Source of the DNA: JBIOJM01 sp044450785
Lineage (GTDB): Bacteria > Planctomycetota > Planctomycetia > Isosphaerales > Isosphaeraceae
NCBI GenBank assembly: GCA_044450785.1
Contig: JBIOJM010000302.1
Coordinates: 1 to 12,894 of the forward strand
Direction: 5' to 3'
Length of the DNA stretch: 12,894 bases
The stretch's first letter is position 1; each line of letters begins with the position of its first letter. Made by a program: the position numbers and the translations under genes. The notes under the pieces are model-generated. The model made no database searches and had not been told where the DNA came from. It saw only the letters and a list, made by a program, of their open reading frames with translations. Positions 1 to 6,392 of this stretch are shown one piece after another.

Positions 1-1
1 A

Positions 2-208
2 GAAAACGCCCTCCAGCAGGCCCACGTCAAGGCGAGTGGCAGGTCGAATGATCCCCGTAGCCGAAGTCGCCAGACTTCGGGTCGGAACTCTGGCGAGTTC
101 CGCTACAAGCTCGGCATCGTGGGGGCGCGCCAGCCGGGCGTGATGGCCACCGTGCAGGGCATGGGCGGCATGGGCAAGACCGAGCTGGCCCTGGCCTACG
201 GGAGCTGA
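2..208 (+). pseudogene. 5' fragment of NB-ARC/STAND ATPase (Walker A part), open at window start
   Basis: This frame is open from the first base of the window and stops with TGA at 206-208. Its last third reads KLGIVGARQPGVMATVQGMG followed by GMGKTELALAY, a textbook P-loop (GxGGxGKT) of an NB-ARC or STAND NTPase. The matching Walker B (LIVLDN) lies only about 25 bases past the stop, in a different frame, and starts the next entry. In NB-ARC proteins these two motifs are normally separated by many tens of residues, so a segment has been lost and the frame shifted. Residues encoded at about 57-106 come from a REP-like hairpin pair rather than conserved protein sequence. The ATP-binding half is therefore probably not joined to the rest of the protein. 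I am confident of the P-loop; that this is one broken gene is inference from the adjacent halves. Confidence 0.7.
57..106. repeat. REP-type inverted pair (BIME-like) with GTAG feet
   Basis: Two perfect hairpins sit head to head. The first is CCGAAGTC-gcca-GACTTCGG (61-80) and the second GGAACTC-tggc-GAGTTCC (84-101). The unit is bounded by GTAGC (57-61) and GCTAC (102-106), which are reverse complements. Each half starts, on its own strand, with GTAGC followed by a hairpin with the loop gcca. The two halves differ by paired C/G swaps that keep both stems intact. A GTAG foot 5' of a hairpin is the established hallmark of REP sequences processed by RAYT (TnpA-REP, Y1/HUH) transposases. The unit lies within an open coding frame. 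No RAYT gene is in the window. Confidence 0.75.
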
Positions 209-231
209 ATCGCGGCGAGCGCTGCCTGATC

Positions 232-1734
232 GTGCTCGATAACGTGAGCGAGCCGGGGTTGCTGGAGCCGGAATACCTCGATCGCCAGCCGCGGGACAGG
301 AAAGTCGATCCGATCGCCACGACCCGGCTGGCCCCGGCGCGCATCCCCGGCTCCGCGCAAGACCAGACCTTCATCGCCGTCGACGAGCTGCCTGAGGACG
401 ATGCGCTGGCGCTGCTACGCAGCCACCAACCTGACGGCCGATTCCCCTCTCAGGCCGAGGACGACGAGGCCCGCGCCATCGCACGTCTGCTCGAAGGCTT
501 CACCCTGGCCGTCGAGACCACCGCGATTTACCTCGGCCGCCACCCCGGCTCCGACTCCTGCCGACGCCTCCGCGAGCGGTTGCGGACCGAGCTTCTGGCC
601 GAGAGCGAGACGAGCGCAGGCGACCCGTCCGTAGCCGTCCGCCACCGCGAGCGGCTGTTGGCCACGACGCTTGAGCCCACCTTTGAGACGCTCTCCCCCG
701 AGGCCATCCACCTTCTCACGCTGGCTTCGTTACTTCCGGCTGATGCAATCGCACTGCCGTGGCTCCAGGCCGTGGCGGCGCAACAGATCCAGGCATTCCG
801 CCCGACGGTCGACCTTCTCCAGGGCTTGCGACTGTTCCAGGCCACCGAGGTGGCGGATTCGGGGGGAGAGCAACTCGTCGCCCGGATGCACCGCTTGGTC
901 CAGGAGGTGGTCAAGAAACGGTGGCCTGACGACCTCGCCGCCCGGGAGCGTGCCCTGCTCGACCACATCCGCGCCCGCGCCGATTTCCTCTGGGAAGGCT
1001 GGGTGCGGCACGAGCACCGCTGGGAGCTGGCCCCCTTGACCGCCTGCGCCGACCGTTGGCTGGAACACGAGGGTGACGACGGACCCTGGCTCGCCTCCCA
1101 CGTGGCTGGCCCGTTGCAGGCTCTCGGCAACTTCGCGGGCGCCGAGCGCCTCAACCGCCGCGCCCTTGAGCGAACGCGTCCCGACCACGGGAATTTCGCA
1201 GCGCGCCTCAACAACCTGGCGGAATTACTGCGGACCACCAACCGCCTTGCTGAGGCCGAGCCGCTGCTGCGGCGGGCGCTGGCGACCAGCGAGGCGTCGC
1301 TGGGCGCCGACCACCCCCTTGTGGCCACCGAACTCAACAACCTGGCGGTGTTGCTTCAGGCGACCAACCGGCTTACCGAGGCCGAGCCGTTGTTCCGGCG
1401 GGCACTGGCGATCGACGAGGCTGCGTACGGCCGCGACCACCCCGACGTCGCCCGCGACCTCAACAACCTGGCGGGATTGCTCCGGGCCAGCAACCGCCTT
1501 GCCGAGGCCGAGCCGCCGTACCGGCGGGCGGTGGAGGTTTTGCTCAAATTCACGCACGCGACCGGCCACGAGCATCCCCACTTTCGAACATTCACTAACA
1601 ACTACGCCGGGCTGCTCGCGGCGACGGGTTTGAGCAACGCGCAGATCGAGGCGCGGCTCAACGAGATCGGCCGGCCGTTCGGCATGTTACTGGCGGGCGG
1701 GGCGCCGCCCGGAAATGAAACCCGTCCTGGTTGA
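232..1734 (+). CDS. NB-ARC-TPR protein lacking its P-loop (3' part of a broken gene)
   Basis: Five hundred codons from the first usable start, GTG, which lies inside the Walker B strand (upstream in frame: NRGERCLIVLDN), so it is not a natural N-terminus. Remaining NB-ARC features are ATTR at residues 29-32, LPEDDALALL at about 53-62 and MHRLVQ at about 219-224, the winged-helix region. From about residue 290 come 42-residue kinesin-light-chain-type TPRs with the pattern LNNLAxLLxxTNRLxEAEPLxRRAL, then a final FTNNYAGLLAATGL repeat and a natural-looking C-terminus. Such proteins are STAND signal-transducing ATPases in which the TPRs sense a ligand and an N-terminal effector acts; several serve in defence. 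Here the P-loop is in another frame (2-208), so ATP-driven oligomerisation should be lost unless the frame is restored. Family assignment is firm, function unproven. Confidence 0.8.
   Translation: MLDNVSEPGLLEPEYLDRQPRDRKVDPIATTRLAPARIPGSAQDQTFIAVDELPEDDALALLRSHQPDGRFPSQAEDDEARAIARLLEGFTLAVETTAIYLGRHPGSDSCRRLRERLRTELLAESETSAGDPSVAVRHRERLLATTLEPTFETLSPEAIHLLTLASLLPADAIALPWLQAVAAQQIQAFRPTVDLLQGLRLFQATEVADSGGEQLVARMHRLVQEVVKKRWPDDLAARERALLDHIRARADFLWEGWVRHEHRWELAPLTACADRWLEHEGDDGPWLASHVAGPLQALGNFAGAERLNRRALERTRPDHGNFAARLNNLAELLRTTNRLAEAEPLLRRALATSEASLGADHPLVATELNNLAVLLQATNRLTEAEPLFRRALAIDEAAYGRDHPDVARDLNNLAGLLRASNRLAEAEPPYRRAVEVLLKFTHATGHEHPHFRTFTNNYAGLLAATGLSNAQIEARLNEIGRPFGMLLAGGAPPGNETRPG
1213..1545 (+). 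repeat. 126-bp tandem repeats encoding TPR units
   Basis: The string AACCTGGCGG recurs at 1213, 1339 and 1465, an exact 126-bp period equal to 42 codons. About two and two-thirds units are visible, each containing the conserved GAGGCCGAGCCG stretch (EAEP). The near-identity at DNA level suggests recent duplication or homogenisation, and such arrays readily gain or lose whole units. Confidence 0.8.
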
Positions 1735-2139
1735 TCGCTCCTGGGCACGCTCAGGAAGCTCGCCCGCAAGCTATTCGGGCGGTGAAATCGCCCAGCGAGT
1801 GATGCCGGGTGATCTCTGCCGCGCGACCCCTTCCAGCCCACACGGCCTCACGGGCCTCACGAGTAGACGGATCGGTGGTGACCTCACCTCAGACCCCCAA
1901 CTCGCCCCCAAAAGGCGGTCAGGCCGGCTCAGGGACTCATCACCGCCTCTCCGTTCCTCTCGACGTTCAGCGATTCGGGGACGACCTGATGCTGAACCGA
2001 CTCTGGACCGGCTCGATGGCTCTCGATAGAATCCACGCCCATCCGCACAGGGCCGGTCTGCTTGATTCGATCGATGTTCGGCCGGGATCGATGAGGCAAG
2101 AATCCTTCACGCGGACAGAACTGTTGTCGGGATGAAAAC
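1735..2139. other. Intergenic stretch without a recognisable gene
   Basis: Open frames here (for example the + frame 1809-2135) have low-complexity, arginine/serine-rich translations with no motif I recognise and no convincing ribosome-binding site. The only regulatory-looking element is GGGA about 8 bases before the GTG at 2140. I see no RNA gene, terminator or mobile element. Confidence 0.5.
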
Positions 2140-2529
2140 GTGGCGGACCAGAAGAGCGAAGTCGGTGTAGACAGAGCAACTCAATTAACGAAAACCGCGG
2201 CAGTCCCACCTGCCACGACCATCCACGAGGCTGAACTGGCTGCTGGCCCCTCCGGTGCCGTAGAATATGGAAAAGAGATCGACGAACTCACAGCAATTGC
2301 CCGCCGCAGGAATGGGGAGGACATCGTGGTTCGCGGCGACGATACCAAGGCGAATCGAGCCCGGACCTACAGAATCGAGGCCCAAGTTGGTCCGCCGAGC
2401 AAGCCTCAATTTCCGCACGCGAGCAAGGCCGGTCCGAGGGCACTGCCGCACTTCCATCAGAAGTCACGCTCACCAAAGGGACACGCCTTCTACGAAACCG
2501 ATCACCGCAAGGCCAGGAAGAAGCCATGA
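2140..2529 (+). CDS. Small hydrophilic protein, possible orphan polymorphic-toxin C-terminal domain
   Basis: One hundred and twenty-nine codons from a GTG start (no in-frame ATG upstream before the TGA at 2092-2094). The protein has no signal peptide or membrane span. Residues about 45-65 (GKEIDELTAIARRRNGED) look helical. The C-terminal third, with KAGPRALPHFHQKSR then GHAFYETD and a basic tail, is rich in His, Arg and Tyr and resembles in style the toxin tips that end Rhs/YD-repeat and other polymorphic secreted proteins. The stop overlaps the next start as ATGA, so the two should be translationally coupled. Base composition is less G+C-rich than the NB-ARC gene before it. No delivery domain is attached, so it could be a displaced tip, a remnant, or an unrelated conserved hypothetical. 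Specific activity is unknown. Confidence 0.55.
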   Translation: MADQKSEVGVDRATQLTKTAAVPPATTIHEAELAAGPSGAVEYGKEIDELTAIARRRNGEDIVVRGDDTKANRARTYRIEAQVGPPSKPQFPHASKAGPRALPHFHQKSRSPKGHAFYETDHRKARKKP

Positions 2530-3116
2530 AGTTCTTCACACCAGACCTGATCGACCGGTTCGGCTCCGAGGACGACGGCATCGCTTTTGCCGCTCAGCAG
2601 GAGTTCGAAGGACGCTCAGAAAAGTATTTGCGGCAGTTGCATGAAATCGAAGTGAAACTGCCAGAGCGCTTCCGGAAGCTACTCGATCAGTTCTACCTAC
2701 ACGATTCACGGGTGATTTCCCATTCATCCTTGGGGATTTCCGAACCAGGTTGGCTGGGCGATACCAAGCTGGTGGAGTTCCCGCCCGCATGGAAGCCATC
2801 TGGGCAGGAAGAAAGCCGTTCGCTCTCATTCTGGATCGCTCTCCAGTTGGACACACCGCCCAGGGAGGTACTCGTTCTCCAATACCGATCGGTACTGATC
2901 GAGGAAGCGGATCTCCACCAATCGCTGCGAGGAGACGAATGTCCCTATCTTGAGTGGCAATACGATGAAATCGAGTTGATCCGCACAGGTCGACGCGAGG
3001 AGTTTCGCCACTCGATTCTCTTCACAAAAGGTCTCGAGCTTCGATTGAGGTTCAAAGACTTCGACTTCGCCACGCTCAAGCCATTCGAGATCACGCCGGA
3101 GTTAGCGGAGGCGTGA
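2526..3116 (+). CDS. Conserved hypothetical protein, candidate immunity partner
   Basis: One hundred and ninety-six codons starting with ATG inside the ATGA overlap with the preceding gene. The product is an acidic, soluble alpha/beta protein with no signal peptide or membrane helix. It starts MKFFTPDLIDRFGSEDDGI, has a helical segment (YLRQLHEIEVKLPERFRKLL at about 38-57) and then alternating strands ending in LRFKDFDFATLKPFEI. Acidic composition, coupling to a small basic upstream protein and reduced G+C fit the general layout of a toxin/immunity pair, where the acidic protein neutralises the basic toxin. That is inference from context; I recognise no named domain with confidence. Its last 15 bases overlap convergently with the small - strand reading frame ending at 3102. 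Confidence 0.65.
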   Translation: MKFFTPDLIDRFGSEDDGIAFAAQQEFEGRSEKYLRQLHEIEVKLPERFRKLLDQFYLHDSRVISHSSLGISEPGWLGDTKLVEFPPAWKPSGQEESRSLSFWIALQLDTPPREVLVLQYRSVLIEEADLHQSLRGDECPYLEWQYDEIELIRTGRREEFRHSILFTKGLELRLRFKDFDFATLKPFEITPELAEA

Positions 3117-3314
3117 CTGCGGCATCGCGCAGCGCAGGCGATTGGCGAGGAGACCTATTTGCCGGGTCCGCCCCGTCTGGGGTGACCGCTTAGGCCTCCG
3201 ATCGTCACGGATATTACGAAGTTGCCTCGCGGTAATATCCCTCATCTCCTCGTCGGTGATTGGACGGCCCTGGCCGAGAATGTGATCAACGCGGTCTAGA
3301 TCATGGTCGCGCAA
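3102..3314 (-). CDS. Small hypothetical protein directly after a membrane-protein gene
   Basis: Seventy codons from a TTG start placed immediately after the TGA of the upstream membrane-protein gene, so ribosomes could terminate and restart without scanning. The first forty residues are acidic and helical (DHDLDRVDHILGQGRPITDE, then EMRDITARQLRNIRDDRR); the rest is basic and low in complexity. No domain is recognised. The 3' end overlaps the convergent gene ending at 3116 by 15 bases. The start codon is weak and the C-terminal half unconvincing, so this may instead be the displaced tail of the preceding gene. Confidence 0.35.
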   Translation of the reverse strand: MRDHDLDRVDHILGQGRPITDEEMRDITARQLRNIRDDRRPKRSPQTGRTRQIGLLANRLRCAMPQSRLR

Positions 3315-3629
3315 TCACATCGCGCGTACGAGATCCTGAGTGCCAGGTCCAGAAGACACGACAAGTAAGAGGAAGACGAGTGCGCCGACAAGAAGTCCGC
3401 ATAGCGTGAGAATGGGTTGCAAATAGGGCAGCCAAGTTCTTTCCACCTGCTCATCCAACTCCGAAAGTGTGCGGCTGGGCCAGCCGACCGCGTCGCTGCG
3501 GACACTAATCGCGACCACCTTGGTGTCACGGGAGCTGCCTGTCCCGCTGCCGGCAAAATCAACCTGGATCTCGTGTTCCAGACGCGCAGCACCTTTCCTT
3601 CCCGCGGAGCAGGTCATAACGAGGCGCAT
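3315..3629 (-). CDS. Small protein with one C-terminal membrane helix
   Basis: One hundred and four codons from ATG at 3629 (a second ATG, four codons in, is at 3617). The soluble N-terminal part contains EHEIQVDFAGSGTGSSRDTK and DEQVERTW. It is followed by a strong membrane span, about WLPYLQPILTLCGLLVGALV then FLLLVV, and a short tail. The layout is that of a tail-anchored or single-span protein. The open frame continues upstream through the methyltransferase remnant, but there it is plainly out-of-frame coding sequence, so the start is uncertain; the translation still looks natural for about 30 residues before 3629, so the true start may lie a little upstream. No family is recognised. Confidence 0.45.
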   Translation of the reverse strand: MRLVMTCSAGRKGAARLEHEIQVDFAGSGTGSSRDTKVVAISVRSDAVGWPSRTLSELDEQVERTWLPYLQPILTLCGLLVGALVFLLLVVSSGPGTQDLVRAM

Positions 3630-3949
3630 TATCTTGTACTTGCGCAAGTTGAGGGCAATCGTTGTCAGTTCTCTTTGAACGGCGAGCAAAAGGTTCCAAA
3701 ATCCGTTCTTTACTCGCAACGTGGTCGACCGCCCCCGACACCGCCATGGCATGTGACGAAGGCGAGTCGGTTGGCTTCTCTTGCAGAAACGCGGAACGGT
3801 TGAAACCGTTCCTGGCACTCTTTTGTTCCCGCCAAGATTCCGTTCCCCGGCTCGACCCTCGGTGAGCAGCAGTAGTGGCTCGTCTAGATCCATAATAATG
3901 CAAACTCTCGTAACTAGAAGCAATGCGAATGGAGCCGTCAGGCCGGCGG
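3630..3949. other. Gap between membrane-protein gene and methyltransferase remnant
   Basis: No gene is recognisable here on either strand. The frames are open but arginine- and serine-rich without motifs. The only structured element is the 20-bp palindrome at 3793-3812. The stretch may hold the 5' region of the membrane-protein gene or debris from the neighbouring restriction-modification locus. Confidence 0.4.
3793..3812. promoter_or_regulatory. Perfect 9+9 bp palindrome, possible operator or small repeat
   Basis: GGAACGGTT-GA-AACCGTTCC is a perfect inverted repeat with a two-base centre. It lies about 165 bases upstream of the start of the - strand membrane-protein gene. The symmetry fits a dimeric repressor site; the two-base loop is too tight for a good hairpin terminator and no T-run follows. 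It could also be a dispersed repeat. Confidence 0.35.
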
Positions 3950-4825
3950 CTAGAGCTTGTAAACCTTGAGCACTTCGTCGCCGTAATGGTTGATGACCTT
4001 GACCGCGATCTTGCCCGACGTGGGGGGCGCAAAGGGGTAGCTCTTCGTGCTGTAAAGGGTTTCCCATTGAGCCTCGTCGACCTCGTCGCGGAGGGCGCGC
4101 TTGAGCTTGCCGTAAGGGTCGTCGGCCCCGAGAAAGTAGGCATGCCGGACGAAGAAGCACTCGCCGTTGTAATCGGCGTCGATGAACCAACAGGCGATGT
4201 CGTCGGTCGATGAGCTCCGGACCTGGCCGGTCGTCGGGTCGTAGACGTCGACGCCCTTGACTTCGAGGACGACCTTGCCTTCCGCGTCGCGGGTGATGGC
4301 GATGTCGGGCTCGCCGAAGACCATGAACGGGTTGCCGGCCCCGGCGTTCTTGAGCGTGTCGCCGATCAAGAGGTCGGGGTTCATCCGCGCCGGCATAACG
4401 GCGAGCTTGCCGTTGCGCTTGGCTTCCTCGGAGACGTGCGGATCGAAGGCGAAGCCGCAGACGATCGAGATGTCGAAGCCGATGCACGAAACGGTTTCCT
4501 TGGCGGCTTCCTTGACCTGCTGGTGGGTGACGGTTCCGTACTCCGGTCCGATCGTCACGGCGACGCGCCGGGTTTTCCCGTCGCCGTTGGTGTGCTCGGC
4601 CGTGGCGTGAAACCAGGCCCCTGCGATGGGGGCGAGTCTGTCGAACAGGCTCTCGGTCAGGAGGTGCTGCACCAGCATCTCATCGATCGCCTCGCGCCGG
4701 AGGTTGGGGTTGAGCGACTGGCGGCACAACTCGAAGAAGTCGGCGAAGGCGGCCTTGAATAGCGCTGAGAGATGATTCTCGAGATCCAAGAGCTTGGACA
4801 TCGAAAGCAAGAGGCCAAATGCCAC
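3950..4825 (-). CDS. Chimeric restriction-modification remnant: helicase-type N-terminus joined to DNA methyltransferase C-terminus
   Basis: Two hundred and ninety-one codons from GTG 4825; ATG 4801 (MSKLLDLENHLS) is an equally plausible start. Residues about 20-64 (FADFFELCRQSLNPNLRREA, then IDEMLVQHLLTESLF) match the N-terminal segment I know from type ISP-like helicase/restriction proteins, where the sequence normally continues into a long helicase. Instead it passes directly to APIAGAWFHATAEHTN at about residue 65. From there on it reads as the C-terminal domain of a site-specific adenine methyltransferase/R-M protein: IVCGFAFDPHVSEEAKR, MNPDLLIGDTLKNAGAGN, STDDIACWFIDADYNGE, and the C-terminus KIAVKVINHYGDEVLKVY. 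No AdoMet motif (FxGxG), no catalytic (D/N/S)PPY and no helicase motif is present, so it cannot methylate or cut DNA. It looks like a deletion fusion of two adjacent R-M genes. Family recognition is firm for the C-terminal part and moderate for the N-terminal part. Confidence 0.7.
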   Translation of the reverse strand: MAFGLLLSMSKLLDLENHLSALFKAAFADFFELCRQSLNPNLRREAIDEMLVQHLLTESLFDRLAPIAGAWFHATAEHTNGDGKTRRVAVTIGPEYGTVTHQQVKEAAKETVSCIGFDISIVCGFAFDPHVSEEAKRNGKLAVMPARMNPDLLIGDTLKNAGAGNPFMVFGEPDIAITRDAEGKVVLEVKGVDVYDPTTGQVRSSSTDDIACWFIDADYNGECFFVRHAYFLGADDPYGKLKRALRDEVDEAQWETLYSTKSYPFAPPTSGKIAVKVINHYGDEVLKVYKL

Positions 4826-4852
4826 TCGGCGACAGCTTCTCTCGTCCTGGCG

Positions 4853-5365
4853 CTAAAACCGGTACGCCCTGTCGTCGTAGATGGAGAAGGCCAGACCTTG
4901 GATGGCCCGGGTGCGGAGCGAGGAAGACGGCAGAGAGAGCGCCCAGGCCAGGGCGCCGGCGACGTCGCCGGAGCGAGCCCGGATCAGGGTGATGTGAAAG
5001 GCAGCCATACCCTTTTCCCGGCCCTCCAGGGGGATCGCGGTCAGGGCCTTCGTCGCCCTTGCCCAGTCACCGGCACGAGCATGGATCACGGCGAGTAATG
5101 TCAAGGATTCGATCTGGTGCCGGGTCTGGGGATCCTTGGGGGTAACCTCGACGGGAGGAGGATTTTGCTGCGGCTGTCGTCGTGGCGGCGGTGGACTGTT
5201 GCGGAACCGCTCGACCTCTTCCAGGGCGCGGCGAAAGAGCGGCTCGGCCCCGGCGCGGTCGCCGGCACGGAGTTTCTGTCCGGCGACTTGGGCGAGGATG
5301 GCGGCACGATCGTTAGGACCGAGGGTTTCGGCGCTCTTCAAAGCCCCGTCAAAATCCCGCGCCAC
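4853..5365 (-). CDS. C-terminal repeat part of the ECF sigma protein, out of frame
   Basis: One hundred and seventy codons whose only early start is a GTG at 5365, lying at the edge of an A7/T7 run. The translation (VARDFDGALKSAETLGPNDR, then AAILAQVAGQKLRAGDRAGA) continues the same helical, TPR/HEAT-like repeat style that ends the upstream reading frame (AWAQIKSGDRAGARAGLDRA), including the phrase GDRAGA. A proline-rich loop (NSPPPPRRQPQQNPPPVEV) interrupts it at about residue 56-74, then more repeats run to the end. The two reading frames overlap by 17 bases. Removing one T from the T7 run joins them into one protein, so this is very probably the tail of the sigma factor rather than a separate gene. 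Confidence 0.65.
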   Translation of the reverse strand: MARDFDGALKSAETLGPNDRAAILAQVAGQKLRAGDRAGAEPLFRRALEEVERFRNSPPPPRRQPQQNPPPVEVTPKDPQTRHQIESLTLLAVIHARAGDWARATKALTAIPLEGREKGMAAFHITLIRARSGDVAGALAWALSLPSSSLRTRAIQGLAFSIYDDRAYRF

Positions 5366-6392
5366 AAAAAAACCGTAGGCCAGCTTGTTTCGCAGCTCCT
5401 AACTCGCACTGGGCCACGGCGATGGACTTCAGCTTCCAGCTCCGCCGTCCGATGAGCTGAGCGTCCTCGAGCGCCAGGGTCAGCAGGGTGAGGCCGCCGT
5501 GCCGGTCGCCGGCCTCTCCTCGTGCCTGGGCGATCCGGACCCTGGAGATGCAGCGCGGTTCGGCTTCAATGAAGGCGCACGAGGCATCCACAGCTCGATC
5601 GAGACCCGCCCGCGCGCCGGCCCGGTCGCCGCTCTTGATCTGCGCCCAGGCGACGGCGATCAAGGAATCGACCCGCTCTTGGGGATCACTCAAGGTGGAG
5701 GCGGCCTGGGACGCCTGCAGAAGCGTTCGGGTCAGCGGAGTGCTGGCCGGTCGCTCGGGATTCGCGGCCCCCGCCGTCTGAGTGCGGGGCTCTTGCGGTG
5801 CGGGCCCCGGTGAAGTGGACGGGAGACTCATCCTGGCGGCCCCGAGCACCAAGGCACCCAGCAGCGCGCCGGCCGTTGCACCGCTCATCACGCGAGTCCA
5901 TGCCATGGTTCGCATCGTCTCCTCCAAAAGGTTGGCCACGGTGGCGGTGACCACGGCGGTCGCCGCCCGGCCGGCCGCGAGCTGGAGCGCGGCAGCGTGG
6001 GTGGAACGGGCCAGCGACCGCGGCACGGCCGCCGCGCAGGCGGGATCGGGAGCCAGGGCCGCGGCCAATGCGGCAGGCGCGACCAGTCCCCGCCGGACGA
6101 GCCGATCGTGGAGCCGGTCGCGAGCCCGGGCCAGGCACCCGCCGACCGTGCCGGCCGGCCAGCCGAGCTGGCGGGAGGCCTCGGCGATCGTCCGACCCTG
6201 GAGGATCCGGCGGCAGACCCCGAGCACCATCGGCCCGTGCCGCGCCATCAGGACGTCGAACGCGGCCTCGGCCGATACCCCCGACGCCAGGAACCGCTCG
6301 AGCAACTGCGCATCGCTCAGGCCGCCCAGCGTTCCCTCGCGAAGGAGCACATCGAGCGGACGGGCCGCTGCGCCAGTGGAAAGCTCAGCCAT
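5349..6392 (-). CDS. ECF sigma-70 factor with internal deletion and C-terminal membrane/repeat extension
   Basis: Start chosen at ATG 6392 because GAAGG lies 7-8 bases upstream and MAELSTG fits the family; in-frame ATGs also exist upstream at 6413 and 6455. LSDAQLLERFLA and FDVLMARHGPMVLGVCRRIL are the start of sigma region 2 in planctomycete ECF factors. Residue 64 then joins directly to QGRTIAEASRQLGWPAGTVG, the region 4.2 helix-turn-helix. About 100 residues holding regions 2.2-2.4 (core and -10 binding), the linker and 4.1 are missing, in frame. It then has a helical Ala-rich section, a membrane helix at about 166-188 (VMSGATAGALLGALVLGAAR), a Pro/Thr-rich linker and helical repeats. The frame ends at 5349 just after a T7 run; the rest of the repeats are in another frame (4853-5365). 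A functional sigma factor is unlikely; residual -35 binding is possible. Confidence 0.75.
   Translation of the reverse strand: MAELSTGAAARPLDVLLREGTLGGLSDAQLLERFLASGVSAEAAFDVLMARHGPMVLGVCRRILQGRTIAEASRQLGWPAGTVGGCLARARDRLHDRLVRRGLVAPAALAAALAPDPACAAAVPRSLARSTHAAALQLAAGRAATAVVTATVANLLEETMRTMAWTRVMSGATAGALLGALVLGAARMSLPSTSPGPAPQEPRTQTAGAANPERPASTPLTRTLLQASQAASTLSDPQERVDSLIAVAWAQIKSGDRAGARAGLDRAVDASCAFIEAEPRCISRVRIAQARGEAGDRHGGLTLLTLALEDAQLIGRRSWKLKSIAVAQCELGAAKQAGLRFFCGAGF
5366..5372. other. A7/T7 homopolymer at the frameshift between sigma body and its C-terminal repeats
   Basis: On the coding (-) strand the run is T7. Reading it as six T lets the frame pass from ...AGLRFF into VARDFDGALKSAETL without a stop; as seven it stops 20 bases later. 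Runs of this length are known sites of both sequencing error and RNA-polymerase slippage. Confidence 0.7.

Noticed and set aside
528..1340. 270-codon - strand frame opposite the NB-ARC-TPR gene
   Set aside because: Ser/Arg-rich shadow of the TPR coding region; repeats in the translation only mirror the 126-bp period.
1809..2135. 108-codon + strand frame between NB-ARC and the toxin-like gene
   Set aside because: Low-complexity composition, no Shine-Dalgarno, no motif; kept as intergenic.
3630..4487. Upstream part of the 390-codon - strand frame that ends at 3315
   Set aside because: Over 3950-4487 it is an out-of-frame reading of the methyltransferase remnant (Arg-rich, motif-free); only the last 100 or so codons look like protein.
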